64,000 nt of DNA from an uncultured Gammaproteobacteria bacterium (GCA_913063495.1 CAJXXT010000003.1:1-64000); one strand, 5' to 3'. Numbered from the stretch's first letter, positions 17,272 through 26,473 are shown. The notes: generated from the letters alone by a model not told the origin. Numbers and translations are program-made.

Positions 17272-17742
17272 TCATCGCGTCCGTACATCAAACATAGTTT
17301 TGAGCCATCTAATGTCCTCGGGACCCAAACCCGCTTTTTGATGTAACGCTGGGTTGTCATATGCCTCTTTATACACGTGACATACAGCTATTTCAGTTAA
17401 CTCACGCCATCTTTCATGCTCAATTTCCGGAATACTACCTTGCGCTAAGTTTGGGTCAACTAACGGATCATGCTCCGATTCAGTAGTCCTCAACGCGAAC
17501 TCTAGCTCCTGTAAAATCGGGTTTATTACGCGAAGCGTACTTGAATGCTCAAAATCACTTGTGACTTTATCTTGAGCATCCTTAATTTCTTTATCAATCT
17601 GAAGCTTACTAAGTTTCTCTCCGGCAGGTCGCAATCCATATTTATTTGCTAACCCTGCCACACCGGGAAGTAACGCTTTTGCCGCTATACCTACCCCAAT
17701 CAATGGATTAAATATTGCTGCAACGCCCCCAACAAAAAGCAT
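17272..17742 (-). CDS. Hypothetical protein with N-terminal membrane segment
   Basis: 156 residues, no family recognised. The first 30 residues are glycine-rich and hydrophobic (MLFVGGVAAIFNPLIGVGIAAKALLPG) and may insert in the membrane. The rest is soluble, charged, and ends ...PEDIRWLKTMFDVRTR. A 62-codon frame on the same strand (17172-17360) overlaps its 3' end and could be the continuation after a frameshift, but I see no family match to confirm this. Confidence 0.5.
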   Translation of the reverse strand: MLFVGGVAAIFNPLIGVGIAAKALLPGVAGLANKYGLRPAGEKLSKLQIDKEIKDAQDKVTSDFEHSSTLRVINPILQELEFALRTTESEHDPLVDPNLAQGSIPEIEHERWRELTEIAVCHVYKEAYDNPALHQKAGLGPEDIRWLKTMFDVRTR

Positions 17743-17815
17743 TCCGTAAGTGAGTTTCTTGTCTAATGAGTCTATATCATTTTATTCCACTGAATTTGAA
17801 CGTTTAACGCTTTTT

Positions 17816-18415
17816 TTATTTCCCAGCAAGAATGCCAGCTGCGCCCACATACAAACCGCCGACAATTTTATTCGCTAAACTTGAACCCTCGAGTTTATCT
17901 TTAAATACCGACGATAGCAGACCATACATACTATAAACCGAAAACGATATAACCATAGCAAACACGGTTAGTACAAAGGCTTGAAACAAATAGGAACCTT
18001 CATCACTAACAAATAACGGATAGATCAATACACTAGCGAGGAAAGCTTTGGGGTTTGTTAATGATACCAAAAGTGCAGATTGGTACATCTTGAATTTTGA
18101 AGCCACCAGTGGAGATCTATCCACCTTTGACGGTTGATTCGTAAAGGTTTTGAAAGCCAAAAACAATAGATATGCCACACCAATCCATTTCAATAATACC
18201 AACAAAAAGGCATATTCCTGAACAAGGACACCTAAACCCGAAAACACAAGAATGGCATGACACCCTGTAGCACTCATAAAACCTAGAGGGATATAGATTG
18301 ATTTTAAGAACCCATATTTTAAGGACTGTGCCACAGAAAATGCGGCATTAGGCCCGGGTAATATCAAAACTGAGGTAAAAGTAACAACAAAAAGTGCTAA
18401 CAGGGTTAAATCCAT
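17816..18415 (-). CDS. LysE/RhtB family exporter (second copy)
   Basis: 199 residues, six hydrophobic segments, N-terminal SVLILPGPNAAFSVAQSLKYG with the family PGPN/PGPD motif and LTNPKAFLASVLIYP in the middle. Probably exports an amino acid. It is only distantly similar to the LysE gene at 13858. Its first bases and leader recur at 39202-39237. A decayed acetyltransferase lies just upstream. Confidence 0.88.
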   Translation of the reverse strand: MDLTLLALFVVTFTSVLILPGPNAAFSVAQSLKYGFLKSIYIPLGFMSATGCHAILVFSGLGVLVQEYAFLLVLLKWIGVAYLLFLAFKTFTNQPSKVDRSPLVASKFKMYQSALLVSLTNPKAFLASVLIYPLFVSDEGSYLFQAFVLTVFAMVISFSVYSMYGLLSSVFKDKLEGSSLANKIVGGLYVGAAGILAGK

Positions 18416-18460
18416 TCACAACCTCTCCAATTTTTGCCTTAGGCTAGCGCTATTCCTTTG

Positions 18461-18640
18461 CTAACCATTATTTACACTACGAACCATTTTATTAGCCAAA
18501 ACTGATACGCCATTATACTTAGTTTCAAATTCATCAGTGATTATGAATCCATAGTTACTATACAGCTGCTTCGCCGGAGCATTTGTCTATTCATTGGGCT
18601 AAACGGTAAGTTAAATACTACTATCCGCTAAGTTTAGATC
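18461..18640 (-). pseudogene. GNAT acetyltransferase remnant (C-terminal part, with in-frame stops)
   Basis: Minus-strand translation in one frame gives a fragment ending TNAPAKQLYSNYGFIITDEF then YNGVSVLANKMV and a stop. This is the typical C-terminus of a GNAT domain (N-x-x-A-x-x-L-Y-x-x-x-G-F). Upstream in the same frame LTV-stop-PNE-stop precede it, so the gene is broken. Nothing else is recognisable in 18416-18646. Confidence 0.75.
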
Positions 18641-18646
18641 AACCAT

Positions 18647-20017
18647 TCACGGCGAAACATCACTAAACCCTATTGCAGCGCCCTCCTCTATATTTTTGTT
18701 TACGGCTTTACCCTCAATTTCAGAAAATCGCTCAGGGGTTACGTAATCACCCGGCAGGCTGGTAAGCTTTAATTTTCTTATTTGCATATTTTTATTTGTT
18801 ATTATCATCCCTTCCTTCAAACCAGCTCCGTTAGCGGGAACTACTACTAATATTTCCTTCGTCTCATCTTCAATTAGACCCTTTAGCTCAATGCACAAGC
18901 TTGTTGAATTATTAGTACAAGCTTGTCGATACCATTTCACAGCCTCATCATGATCCCTTTTTACCGCTATCCCGCTTTCATATAAAGTAGCAAGTCGCAT
19001 CTGAGCTTCCACTCCTCCTTGTTCGGCAGACTTTCGATATAACCTTATCGCCTCAACATAATCTAACTTCACCCCCTCCCCACTAAAGTACATACCTCCA
19101 AGAAGGTTTTGAGCAACTTTATCGCCGTGTTCAACAGCCTTTTGGTACCATTTTACCGCAGTTTTATAGTCCTGCTTAATCCCCGTACCAGATTCATACA
19201 ATAGGCCGAGGTTAACTTGTGCCTGAACTTGGCCTTGCTCAGCCGCTTTTAAGTACCATTTTTCTGCCTCAGAAAAATCCTGCTCTAGCCCCCTTCCACG
19301 CTCATAAAATAGGCCCAAATTAAATTGTGCTAGACCAAGTTCCTGTGATGCAGCCCTTCGGTACCATTTAGCCGCTTCGCTATAATCTTGCTTTATCCCT
19401 TTCCCTGTCGCATACATAATAGCCAAATTATATTGTGCCAAAGCATTTCCCTGGTCAGCCGCGTAGCTAAACCATTTTAGGGACTGACCATAATCTAACG
19501 TCACACCTAGCGCTTCTGAATACATAATGCCTAGGCTTACTTGTGCTGAAGCGCTCCCTTGTTCCGCAGCCCTTAAATACCAACTCTCAGCTTTGAAGTA
19601 GTTTTTCTCAATCCCTTGGCCATTTTCGTACATAAAACCGAGATTATACTGCGCTAACGCACTGCCATTATCAGCAGCTTTTTGATACCACTTTGCGGCA
19701 GCAACATAATCTAACGTAACCCCCAATCCAAAGTGGTACATAGAACCAAGTCCGTTCTGAGCGCTTGCATCCTTTTGTTCGGCTGCTTTTCTAATCAATT
19801 TCTCTGCCAGAACATAATCTTGCGCAATCCCTTGCCCATAGAGGTACATAATCCCTAGGTTATACTGAGCCGTGGCATCCCCCTTTTTAGCCAGAGACTT
19901 CCATCCCTCAACTGAGCAAGAGTCATAATTTCCTGAAGTACACCCGCCGCCCTCATCAAATCCAGTTCCATAAGCAAGAGGGGTCAACACAAACAATATC
20001 CATAAGTACTTTTTCAT
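18647..20017 (-). CDS. Sel1-like repeat protein, secreted
   Basis: About 456 residues. Start at MKKYLWILFVLTPLAYG (20017) gives a clean signal peptide; the frame stays open upstream to 20074 and overlaps the dioxygenase gene. The mature protein has about ten Sel1/TPR-like repeats of 36 residues (pattern A-x-x-N-L-G-x-M-Y-x-x-G-x-G-x-x-x-D-Y-x-x-A-x-x-W-Y-x-x-A-A). Such solenoids bind partner proteins, here in the periplasm. The last 90 residues are not repeats. Function unknown. Confidence 0.85.
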   Translation of the reverse strand: MKKYLWILFVLTPLAYGTGFDEGGGCTSGNYDSCSVEGWKSLAKKGDATAQYNLGIMYLYGQGIAQDYVLAEKLIRKAAEQKDASAQNGLGSMYHFGLGVTLDYVAAAKWYQKAADNGSALAQYNLGFMYENGQGIEKNYFKAESWYLRAAEQGSASAQVSLGIMYSEALGVTLDYGQSLKWFSYAADQGNALAQYNLAIMYATGKGIKQDYSEAAKWYRRAASQELGLAQFNLGLFYERGRGLEQDFSEAEKWYLKAAEQGQVQAQVNLGLLYESGTGIKQDYKTAVKWYQKAVEHGDKVAQNLLGGMYFSGEGVKLDYVEAIRLYRKSAEQGGVEAQMRLATLYESGIAVKRDHDEAVKWYRQACTNNSTSLCIELKGLIEDETKEILVVVPANGAGLKEGMIITNKNMQIRKLKLTSLPGDYVTPERFSEIEGKAVNKNIEEGAAIGFSDVSP

Positions 20018-20064
20018 TCCACTAAGCCCTTCCATGCTCTCTTTGTGCTCCTTAAAGGGGATTT

Positions 20065-20730
20065 TCAAGCCCATGCTAGCCCCATCGGTAACTTAAAGCT
20101 ACTGTACTCAACATGAACTATGCGACGATGACATGGCACAACAGCTTTACTGGATGAGTGGAGTAAATGTGGTCGCATTACCAGTAAATCACCAGACTTT
20201 ACTATGCAAATATATTCTTCAGACTCACTTACCACTCGATCTTGCGCACCTTTACTAAGAATGCCTAAATCATGGCTTTTTGGAATAACCTTTAAGCAAC
20301 CGTTACTCTCATTAGCATCATCAAGATGGATGCGAAAAGTAACCATATCTTCCAAGACATTTAAGTCTGGTTGGACGTGGTTAATACCATCTTTTACAGA
20401 CCACGGCCCCCAACCAGGAATATCGGCCTTTTCACTGACTGATATCGTCTTATCTTGATGCCACGCTACAAACCAATTTTTATCAGATGTTTTGTCAAAG
20501 ACAATTACGCGAACTATTTCAGGCCAACCTGACAAGAAGCTTTCAGCTTTTTTGCGGAGTAAGCTTGAGTCGACAAGTTTCCTTACCAATACTAACTTTT
20601 TTTCTGCATTGCGAATGCCGTGTTTAGGATAGTCAGGCGCTAAAGCTTCGATTTCATTAATGATCTCATTTATAGATTCATCATTTATAAAATTGGTGTG
20701 GATCTCAAATCCATTTTTTTCGATATTCAA
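20065..20730 (-). CDS. Phytanoyl-CoA dioxygenase (PhyH) family protein
   Basis: 221 residues. The Fe(II) ligands are visible: WHQDKTIS (His-x-Asp) near residue 115 and the distal His in VMRPHLLHSSSKA, with the 2-oxoglutarate-binding Arg in the following HRRIVHVEYS. It should hydroxylate a small molecule using O2 and 2-oxoglutarate; substrate unknown. It sits 32 bp downstream of the PTP-like gene and its end abuts the Sel1-repeat gene, so the three could be co-transcribed. Confidence 0.85.
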   Translation of the reverse strand: MNIEKNGFEIHTNFINDESINEIINEIEALAPDYPKHGIRNAEKKLVLVRKLVDSSLLRKKAESFLSGWPEIVRVIVFDKTSDKNWFVAWHQDKTISVSEKADIPGWGPWSVKDGINHVQPDLNVLEDMVTFRIHLDDANESNGCLKVIPKSHDLGILSKGAQDRVVSESEEYICIVKSGDLLVMRPHLLHSSSKAVVPCHRRIVHVEYSSFKLPMGLAWA

Positions 20731-20762
20731 ATCAGCTCATTCCTCTAATCATGAATATCTAC

Positions 20763-21272
20763 CTAAGACACAAAATCCTTCCAGACACCAAAAGGCTCCC
20801 ATATTTCAGATAATTCCTTTCTTGCGCTACTCCTCTGTTCGCCTAGCACCGTGCAGCGGTATCTATAAATAAATGCTGATACTCGCATATTCGCCGCACA
20901 ATGCACCCACACCTTTTGGTTTTCAAGACTCTTCAGGAAGCTCGAAAACTCGCTAAAGTTATCGACAGTAGGATTACCAAAATCTACAGGGATATGAAGG
21001 TAGTTTATACCCAGCGCGGATAAAACCCCTGCTTCATTGGCAAGAGAATTTTCAACGTTATGAGGTGCCAAGTTAATCACATTGTCAAATCCAGCCGCTT
21101 TAACTAAAGCAAACTGTTTCTCTGTTGGCTGGCCTGACGTGGTAATACTTTCACTAATTTCGAGATAATTGAATATATCTTGTAGCGAATCTGAGCTGAA
21201 CTCTATTGGCGTGTACTTTCCCACAAGAGTTCGAAGAAATCCTAATGTTGTTTTAAGTGTGTTCAGAGCCAC
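20763..21272 (-). CDS. Protein tyrosine phosphatase-like protein
   Basis: 169 residues. TTSGQPTEKQFALVKAAGFDNVINLAP and the active-site loop VHCAANMRVSAF identify the DUF442/PTP-like family. The catalytic Cys125 and Arg130 are in place, although the loop is C-x4-R rather than the classical C-x5-R. Probable phosphatase of unknown substrate. It is upstream of the PhyH gene on the same strand. Confidence 0.8.
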   Translation of the reverse strand: MALNTLKTTLGFLRTLVGKYTPIEFSSDSLQDIFNYLEISESITTSGQPTEKQFALVKAAGFDNVINLAPHNVENSLANEAGVLSALGINYLHIPVDFGNPTVDNFSEFSSFLKSLENQKVWVHCAANMRVSAFIYRYRCTVLGEQRSSARKELSEIWEPFGVWKDFVS

Positions 21273-21362
21273 TTTTTACTCCTTATTAAATGATTTCGCT
21301 AAGGGGTTTATCTTCTTCTATATTTAAAGAATTATAAGGCTATGTAGTGATCAATTCTATTT

Positions 21363-21578
21363 TCAACTGGCCAAAACCATCCTCTTTATCTTTACCGCCT
21401 TTTCAAAGTGATCAAGCTTATGTGTCATGATCCACCACTCTGCGGCTTCCATGAGTAACTCAGGGTCATCATTTTTATTTGCGAAGAACGCATAGAATGA
21501 AAGGCCAACACCCTCACCTTTACTGGCTATTTTCTTGTCACATACTTCAATGATCTTTTTACTTAAACTCTCTCTCAT
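21363..21578 (-). CDS. Small protein, possible partner of the upstream deamidase-like protein
   Basis: 71 residues from MRESLSKKIIEV (GTGGAG six bases upstream; the open frame extends to 21659 inside the preceding gene). No known family. It is helical and charged (MEAAEWWIMTHKLDHFEKAVKI). It follows the putative deamidase-like gene by 28 bp. Relics of this gene alone recur at three other places (33530, 49449, 51957). A small gene next to a toxin-like gene, with orphan copies elsewhere, is the pattern of immunity genes; this role is inferred only. Confidence 0.6.
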   Translation of the reverse strand: MRESLSKKIIEVCDKKIASKGEGVGLSFYAFFANKNDDPELLMEAAEWWIMTHKLDHFEKAVKIKRMVLAS

Positions 21579-21606
21579 CAAATACTCCACGCTGCGATAC
21601 AGGCTG

Positions 21607-22269
21607 TCACACAACCCCTGATATCTGGCGCTCCACCCCAAAATGAACATAACTACCACCGCCTAAATATTTGTATTTAAGCGTATAAAACGACCAAGAT
21701 TGATTAAGCTCGTGCACACCAAATGTCGTTGACTGCATACCCAAATCAAGAGCACCGTCTACCTTCATATACGCATCGTAACTAATAACGCGCTGCGATA
21801 CATCTTTGCTATAAAGCATATGCTGTTGTACGTTCTTTTGTTGCGACATTGCGGCATCTCCCTCCAACCCAGTATTGGACTTATCACCAGAGTTCATTGC
21901 ATTGGCATGAGAAACCCCAACAACACCATTACCAGGAGAAGAACCAACACCAAAACTACAACCACTCATTACAGCGGTAAACATAAAGTTCGAATCGTTG
22001 CCAAGAATTGTCGGAGGAGCAGCATCGTTACCAAAGTAAGGCGCCCAATATATCTCAAGAAGGTCATCCGAAGCATCAGCAGCATTTACAAATTCAAACC
22101 AATAGACCTTACCTAATGGTTTTCCACCGATATTACCCATTGCTTCAATAGGGCGAATTTTTACAGTTCCTCGATCAGATATAAGTCGCCCCTCTGGATT
22201 CGCTACACCACACTTAACAATGTTATTGCGCATAAATTCAACAATGGTTGTGCTATCGAAAAGACTCAT
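21607..22269 (-). CDS. Putative cysteine/histidine deamidase-like protein (CNF1/BLF1/CheD-like motif)
   Basis: 220 residues, no named family recognised with certainty. The notable motif is TAVMSGCSFGVGS followed by VVGVSHANAM: Cys104 and His121 are 17 residues apart. The SGC...H arrangement resembles the L-S-G-C/His dyad of the glutamine deamidases CNF1, BLF1 and CheD. No signal peptide is present. Start at the second ATG (22269) with GGAG about 8 nt upstream. It is followed by a 71-residue gene, possibly its immunity partner. Function as a toxin is a hypothesis. Confidence 0.55.
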   Translation of the reverse strand: MSLFDSTTIVEFMRNNIVKCGVANPEGRLISDRGTVKIRPIEAMGNIGGKPLGKVYWFEFVNAADASDDLLEIYWAPYFGNDAAPPTILGNDSNFMFTAVMSGCSFGVGSSPGNGVVGVSHANAMNSGDKSNTGLEGDAAMSQQKNVQQHMLYSKDVSQRVISYDAYMKVDGALDLGMQSTTFGVHELNQSWSFYTLKYKYLGGGSYVHFGVERQISGVV

Positions 22270-22382
22270 CAGCATTACTCCTTATAAAATATTTGATCCA
22301 AGATAAATAGCTAGTTTATTCAAGTTTACTTCTAAGCAAACCGTTAATCTGTTCTTGAACTCAACCAAGAAGAGGACAAAAC

Positions 22383-22496
22383 ATGAACACATTAGTCGCC
22401 ATCAGCCTATTTACCGCAACCGCCATCGTTGGGGAGCTACGGCATCGTTATCAAGAATCTATCACCGATGATGCGTTAGAGCGACATAATCATTAA
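22383..22496 (+). CDS. Small 37-aa protein with hydrophobic N-terminus
   Basis: A short frame, MNTLVAISLFTATAIVGELR and then a polar tail ending RHNH, with GAGG upstream of the ATG. One membrane segment is likely. No family recognised. It stands between the divergent deamidase-like gene and the CDF transporter. Its reality rests only on the ribosome-binding site and composition. Confidence 0.4.
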   Translation: MNTLVAISLFTATAIVGELRHRYQESITDDALERHNH

Positions 22497-22601
22497 TTCT
22501 CCCTAGAAATCATTCCACCTTAACCATTCTTTAAAGCAAGGAACTACACTACCTTGCCTACGAGTATTTTCAACATTTACCCCTTGGACTATCGGAGAAT
22601 A

Positions 22602-23507
22602 ATGATGGGAGCTGAACATAATCACGGAAATATAAAAGGTAAGAAATTAGGTATTTCTATATTGTTAAATATACTAATCACGGTTGCTCAAGGGATCGGA
22701 GCACTAGTTTCTGGTAGCCTATCTTTACTTTCAGATGCACTGCATAATTTTAGTGATGTTATTGCACTGATAATTAGCTATATAGCTGAAATACTGACCC
22801 AGAAAGAAGCCACACCTCAACAAACATTTGGCTACAAACGTGCTGAGGTTATAGCCGCATTGATCAACGCAGCTAGCCTAATTGCAATCGCTTTAATGCT
22901 CACAAAAGAAGCCGTTATTAGGTTTAATGAACCTGTCGTCATTGATTCGTTGATTGTCATTGTATTGGCAGCATTAAGCATATTGGTAAACGGAGGTAGT
23001 GCGTTCCTCATAAAAAATGAGGCCAAAGAAAACATGAACATGAAATCAGCCTACTTACACTTGCTCTCTGACCTTATTTCGTCAATTGCGGTGCTCGTTG
23101 GTGGCATTTACATGAGCTATTTCCAAGTGTTTTGGATCGACAGTCTATTATCGATCGGAATCGCTATATACCTCATAATCTCCGCCCTTGGATTATTGGT
23201 TAAAACGCTAAAGGTGTTGATGCAATTTACACCGTCACACATTCAACCCGATGAAATCCAAGAAGCACTACTAGCATTACCCTATATCTCCAACCTGCAT
23301 CATCTGCATATATGGCAGCTAAATGACAAAGATATCCACCTTGAGGCTCACTTGGACTTTAGTAAAGACATCAGGCTAAGCGAAGTCTCTAAGGTCATTG
23401 AACGTGCGAGCGCTGTCTTGCGGGATAAGTTCGACATATCGCACTCGTTGTTACAGCCGGAATTTGGTATTCAAGATTCGAAAGCTTTCATCGCTGATGA
23501 TTCTTGA
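22602..23507 (+). CDS. Cation diffusion facilitator (CDF) family transporter
   Basis: About 301 residues. Six membrane helices with the metal-site motifs LSDALHNFSDVIAL (H-x-x-x-D) in helix 2 and YLHLLSDLISS (H-x-x-x-D) in helix 5, then a cytoplasmic domain (LHHLHIWQLNDKDIHLEAHLD). ZitB-like proteins of this group export Zn2+ or similar ions from the cytoplasm using the proton gradient. Start at ATG 22602 or 22605; CGGAGA lies just upstream, and an upstream TTG (22554) is less likely. Confidence 0.9.
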   Translation: MMGAEHNHGNIKGKKLGISILLNILITVAQGIGALVSGSLSLLSDALHNFSDVIALIISYIAEILTQKEATPQQTFGYKRAEVIAALINAASLIAIALMLTKEAVIRFNEPVVIDSLIVIVLAALSILVNGGSAFLIKNEAKENMNMKSAYLHLLSDLISSIAVLVGGIYMSYFQVFWIDSLLSIGIAIYLIISALGLLVKTLKVLMQFTPSHIQPDEIQEALLALPYISNLHHLHIWQLNDKDIHLEAHLDFSKDIRLSEVSKVIERASAVLRDKFDISHSLLQPEFGIQDSKAFIADDS

Positions 23508-23690
23508 CCGAAGTCTCTTGGTTCTATTGCTAGACCCACCGGCCAAAACTTATCAGGTTAGGCCCAATTTAGAGGGTATAGCTGAATATTTTCACTCAAA
23601 ATAGCCAGTTTATTCAATTTCTGAGATGAGAACACCGATACTATAGTAAGAATAGAATCACATAAAATAGCGTTTTGGGAGTACCAAACA

Positions 23691-24026
23691 ATGAAGAAAA
23701 AATTACGAAATGCCTTTGAGAACGAAATGAGACTGGCTCGAGAAAAGTATGAAGAAAACAATTATTCACAATGCTTCGAGCATTTAGAGCGCGCTCACAT
23801 CCTGGGCCAAAGAAACTACATTACACACGTTAGGAACCACTATTGGATGTATAAGGTGGCTGTAAAAACCACAGATCTGCGTGAGGCTCTTGGCCAGATT
23901 GTGAGAATCATTATGAGCGTAGGATCCCTAGTGGGAGTTGTGCCCATAGGGAATACCGGCAGGGCTCGAATTAACCCAATTAAACCGATGAAAATCCCCC
24001 GTGATTTACAGGTTTATTTTGAGTAA
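23691..24026 (+). CDS. DUF3703 family protein
   Basis: 111 residues. The pattern CFEHLERAHILGQRNYITHVRNHYWMYKVA and the end VPIGNTGRARINPIKPMKIPRDL are typical of DUF3703. Such genes often lie next to metal or metallo-hydrolase genes; function unknown. Here a CDF transporter precedes it and an MBL-fold hydrolase follows 17 bp downstream, probably in the same transcript. Confidence 0.85.
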   Translation: MKKKLRNAFENEMRLAREKYEENNYSQCFEHLERAHILGQRNYITHVRNHYWMYKVAVKTTDLREALGQIVRIIMSVGSLVGVVPIGNTGRARINPIKPMKIPRDLQVYFE

Positions 24027-24043
24027 TTTAACAAGAGTTAACC

Positions 24044-25039
24044 ATGCTAAATCAAAAAGTTGTAATACGAACATCACTATTCTTATTTCTCGTTGTTATC
24101 TCCTTAGTGAGTTACCGGGTCGTTTCTTTCTTACAAGGCTCGGCTGCTATCGAGCAAGACTGGAAGGCCTATAAACCTGACCCTATCGTTAATTTTGGTT
24201 CTACAAAATCCTTGTCAATTTTACCTTTGGTAAACTGGCACACTGCCAATGATGCATTAAAAGGCGAAGCCGGTGTTTCTTATTTAATAAAGACAGATAA
24301 CAACACGATTTTATTCGACGTGGGATTCAACAAGAATCAAGAGTCTCCCTCTCCCTTAGAACACAACATGAAACAGTTGGCTGTGACGCTCGATAGTATC
24401 GACACCATTTTTATGAGCCACGCGCACTTGGATCATAGTGGTGGTCAACAGTGGGTTAACCAGAATACGTTCTCTATCGGACTAGAACAGACAGACCTCG
24501 CCGGTAAAGATATATACGCCGCAACCCATACAACCTACCCCAACAATAAGGTTAACGTCATACCCGAAGCGACCGTCATCGGCCCAGGGATAGCTAGCCT
24601 CGGTGCAATATCGAGGCAATTGTTTCTAGGAAGAATAGAAGAACAAGCGCTTGTGATCAATGTAGAAAATAAAGGGCTCGTCTTCATTGTTGGTTGCGGG
24701 CATCAGACAGTTCCTAAAATTCTAACGCGCGCTCAACAGGTTTTTAACGAAGACATCTATGGGCTTGTTGGAGATTTACATTACCCGATTCCAGAAGGAC
24801 GACTAAACCTTCTTGGAATAAACCTCCAGAAATATCTAGCATCCGGCGAAGGCCCCCATAACCCGATAAGTTTCGAAACGATGGATGATGAACTCAATTT
24901 GTTACAAGGGTTGGGATTACGTTTTATTGCGTTAGGAGGTCACGACACTAGCGATGACGCTATTGAATATTTCAACACGAAATTTGGTAATGGTTACCAT
25001 CATGTAAAAGTTGGAGATTGGATAGAGGTAGCCAAATAG
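24044..25039 (+). CDS. MBL-fold metallo-hydrolase with N-terminal membrane anchor
   Basis: 331 residues. Residues 10-35 are a hydrophobic signal or anchor (LFLFLVVISLVSYRVVSFL). The metal motif is MSHAHLDHSGG (H-x-H-x-D-H) near residue 126, with later ligands in FIVGCGHQT and LGGHDTSD. It resembles the 7,8-dihydropterin synthase-like MBL group. Probably acts outside the cytoplasm. It follows the DUF3703 gene and ends at a bidirectional terminator. Confidence 0.85.
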   Translation: MLNQKVVIRTSLFLFLVVISLVSYRVVSFLQGSAAIEQDWKAYKPDPIVNFGSTKSLSILPLVNWHTANDALKGEAGVSYLIKTDNNTILFDVGFNKNQESPSPLEHNMKQLAVTLDSIDTIFMSHAHLDHSGGQQWVNQNTFSIGLEQTDLAGKDIYAATHTTYPNNKVNVIPEATVIGPGIASLGAISRQLFLGRIEEQALVINVENKGLVFIVGCGHQTVPKILTRAQQVFNEDIYGLVGDLHYPIPEGRLNLLGINLQKYLASGEGPHNPISFETMDDELNLLQGLGLRFIALGGHDTSDDAIEYFNTKFGNGYHHVKVGDWIEVAK

Positions 25040-25079
25040 GTGGGTGGCTCCCTCCACAATGCGGTCGTCCGCACGCCAA

Positions 25080-25122
25080 GGCTACAGAAAATGAAATTCG
25101 ATAAATCCTATTTTCTGTAGCC
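25080..25122. terminator. Bidirectional terminator-like inverted repeat
   Basis: Perfect 13-bp inverted repeat, GGCTACAGAAAAT and ATTTTCTGTAGCC, separated by 17 bp, between two convergent genes. The A/T-rich inner arm gives U-runs on both strands. Confidence 0.7.
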
Positions 25123-25128
25123 TGTGCA

Positions 25129-25422
25129 TTAAATATTCAGACGCGTAAAGTACTGAATATCAGGTGGTGTCTGTAACATGGAGGCCATTGTATCCATGAC
25201 GCCTTGTTCAGACCGCATAGCCAAATAGCACTCATAGTGCTCAATGGACTCCCAGTTTTCATAAAAGGTAAATTCTTCTGGATTGCGACAATTTTGATAG
25301 ATATCAATATTAATACAACCAATAAAACCACGAGTTTCCGACAAAAGTTCGGCTATAAAGCAGATAAATCGATCGATTTTGGATTTTTCTACTTTGGCTC
25401 TCAATAAAACAGTTTCGCTCAT
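25129..25422 (-). CDS. Antibiotic biosynthesis monooxygenase (ABM) domain protein
   Basis: 97 residues, the size of an ABM dimeric alpha-beta barrel. It has the pattern ...RGFIGCINIDIYQNCRNPEEFTFYENWESIEHYECYLAM. Such proteins are quinol monooxygenases or related to them (YgiN-like). Divergent from the LysR gene 145 bp away, its likely regulator. Confidence 0.85.
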   Translation of the reverse strand: MSETVLLRAKVEKSKIDRFICFIAELLSETRGFIGCINIDIYQNCRNPEEFTFYENWESIEHYECYLAMRSEQGVMDTMASMLQTPPDIQYFTRLNI

Positions 25423-25567
25423 TTTTGCATCCTTGGACGTTTACCACCGCTGTGAGTTTGTAGCGCAACTATAACGAGATGAATTGAGTGTTGATATCCT
25501 CTATAATCCTCAAAGGGTTATTCAAAAATGAATAGCCCTTTCTATATAACTTACGGATAGGCATGGA

Positions 25568-26473
25568 ATGGACTTCGAGTGGAGTGATATTAAGGTTTTT
25601 TTGGCGGTGGCCAATAGCGGCAGCTTATCGGCAGCTGCCCATCTATTAAACAAATCCCAACCCACTATTGGACGCCGCATCGAAAAGCTCGAAGCACAAC
25701 TAGCAGTTACATTGTTTATACGCACACCTTACGGTTACGAACTCACTGAGCATGCCCGAACGTTAATGCCCAGCGCTAAGAAAATGCAACTTGCCTGTGA
25801 TGAACTTGAGGCAGATGCTCATACATTACAAAATCAACCTACTGGTACAGTGAAGCTAGCTTGTGGTGAATCTTTCGCAAAATTATTAACGTGTAACCTG
25901 GCATCATTAACCGATCTATTTCCTGATATTTCTCTGCACATCGAAACTGGGTTTGATTTTTCGAACCTAGAAAAATGCGAAGTCGATATTGCCATTCGTT
26001 CACGTAAGCCCACAAGCCAGAATTTAATTACCCGGTCTCTTGGCCAGTGTAGCTATGCAGTTTATGCAACTGCTGACTATATATCTAAGAATCCTGCAGC
26101 GATGACAGAGGAGCGCCTACATGCCTGTCGTTGGATTTCCTATTGCGATGAGGACAGGCCGCTGCCACCGAACCAATGGTTATCACAGCATGTGAAGTCT
26201 GATCAAATAAAATTACGGTGCACCACCTTAACTTCGATATTGCAAGCAGTGTCGAATGGTCAAGGGTTAGCTGTTTTACCCTGTTTTGTGGCGACGATGC
26301 ACAGTGAATTAACGCAGTGCTCTCCCGTGCTGGATGATTGCAAGCAAGATGTATGGCTTGTATTGAGCCGCAATTCATCCAGAGTACCCGCGATAAAGTC
26401 AGTATCGCAATGGATTACACAGTTATTTGATTCTTCCCTAGATGGATGGTTTGAGGTAAAAAAACGGGAGTAG
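25568..26473 (+). CDS. LysR family transcriptional regulator
   Basis: 301 residues. LysR HTH at the N-terminus (WSDIKVFLAVANSGSLSAAAHLLNKSQPTIGRRIEKLE) and an effector-binding domain after residue 90. The opening WSDIKVFLAV is typical of the LysR branch that acts divergently on oxidoreductase-like genes. It is divergent from the ABM monooxygenase gene, the likely target. Ends near the MatP-like gene on the opposite strand. Confidence 0.9.
   Translation: MDFEWSDIKVFLAVANSGSLSAAAHLLNKSQPTIGRRIEKLEAQLAVTLFIRTPYGYELTEHARTLMPSAKKMQLACDELEADAHTLQNQPTGTVKLACGESFAKLLTCNLASLTDLFPDISLHIETGFDFSNLEKCEVDIAIRSRKPTSQNLITRSLGQCSYAVYATADYISKNPAAMTEERLHACRWISYCDEDRPLPPNQWLSQHVKSDQIKLRCTTLTSILQAVSNGQGLAVLPCFVATMHSELTQCSPVLDDCKQDVWLVLSRNSSRVPAIKSVSQWITQLFDSSLDGWFEVKKRE

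Noticed and set aside
17172-17360. 62-codon frame overlapping the hypothetical gene at 17272
   Set aside because: No family, no good start site and an 89-bp overlap. Possibly a frameshifted tail of the larger gene, but I cannot show it.
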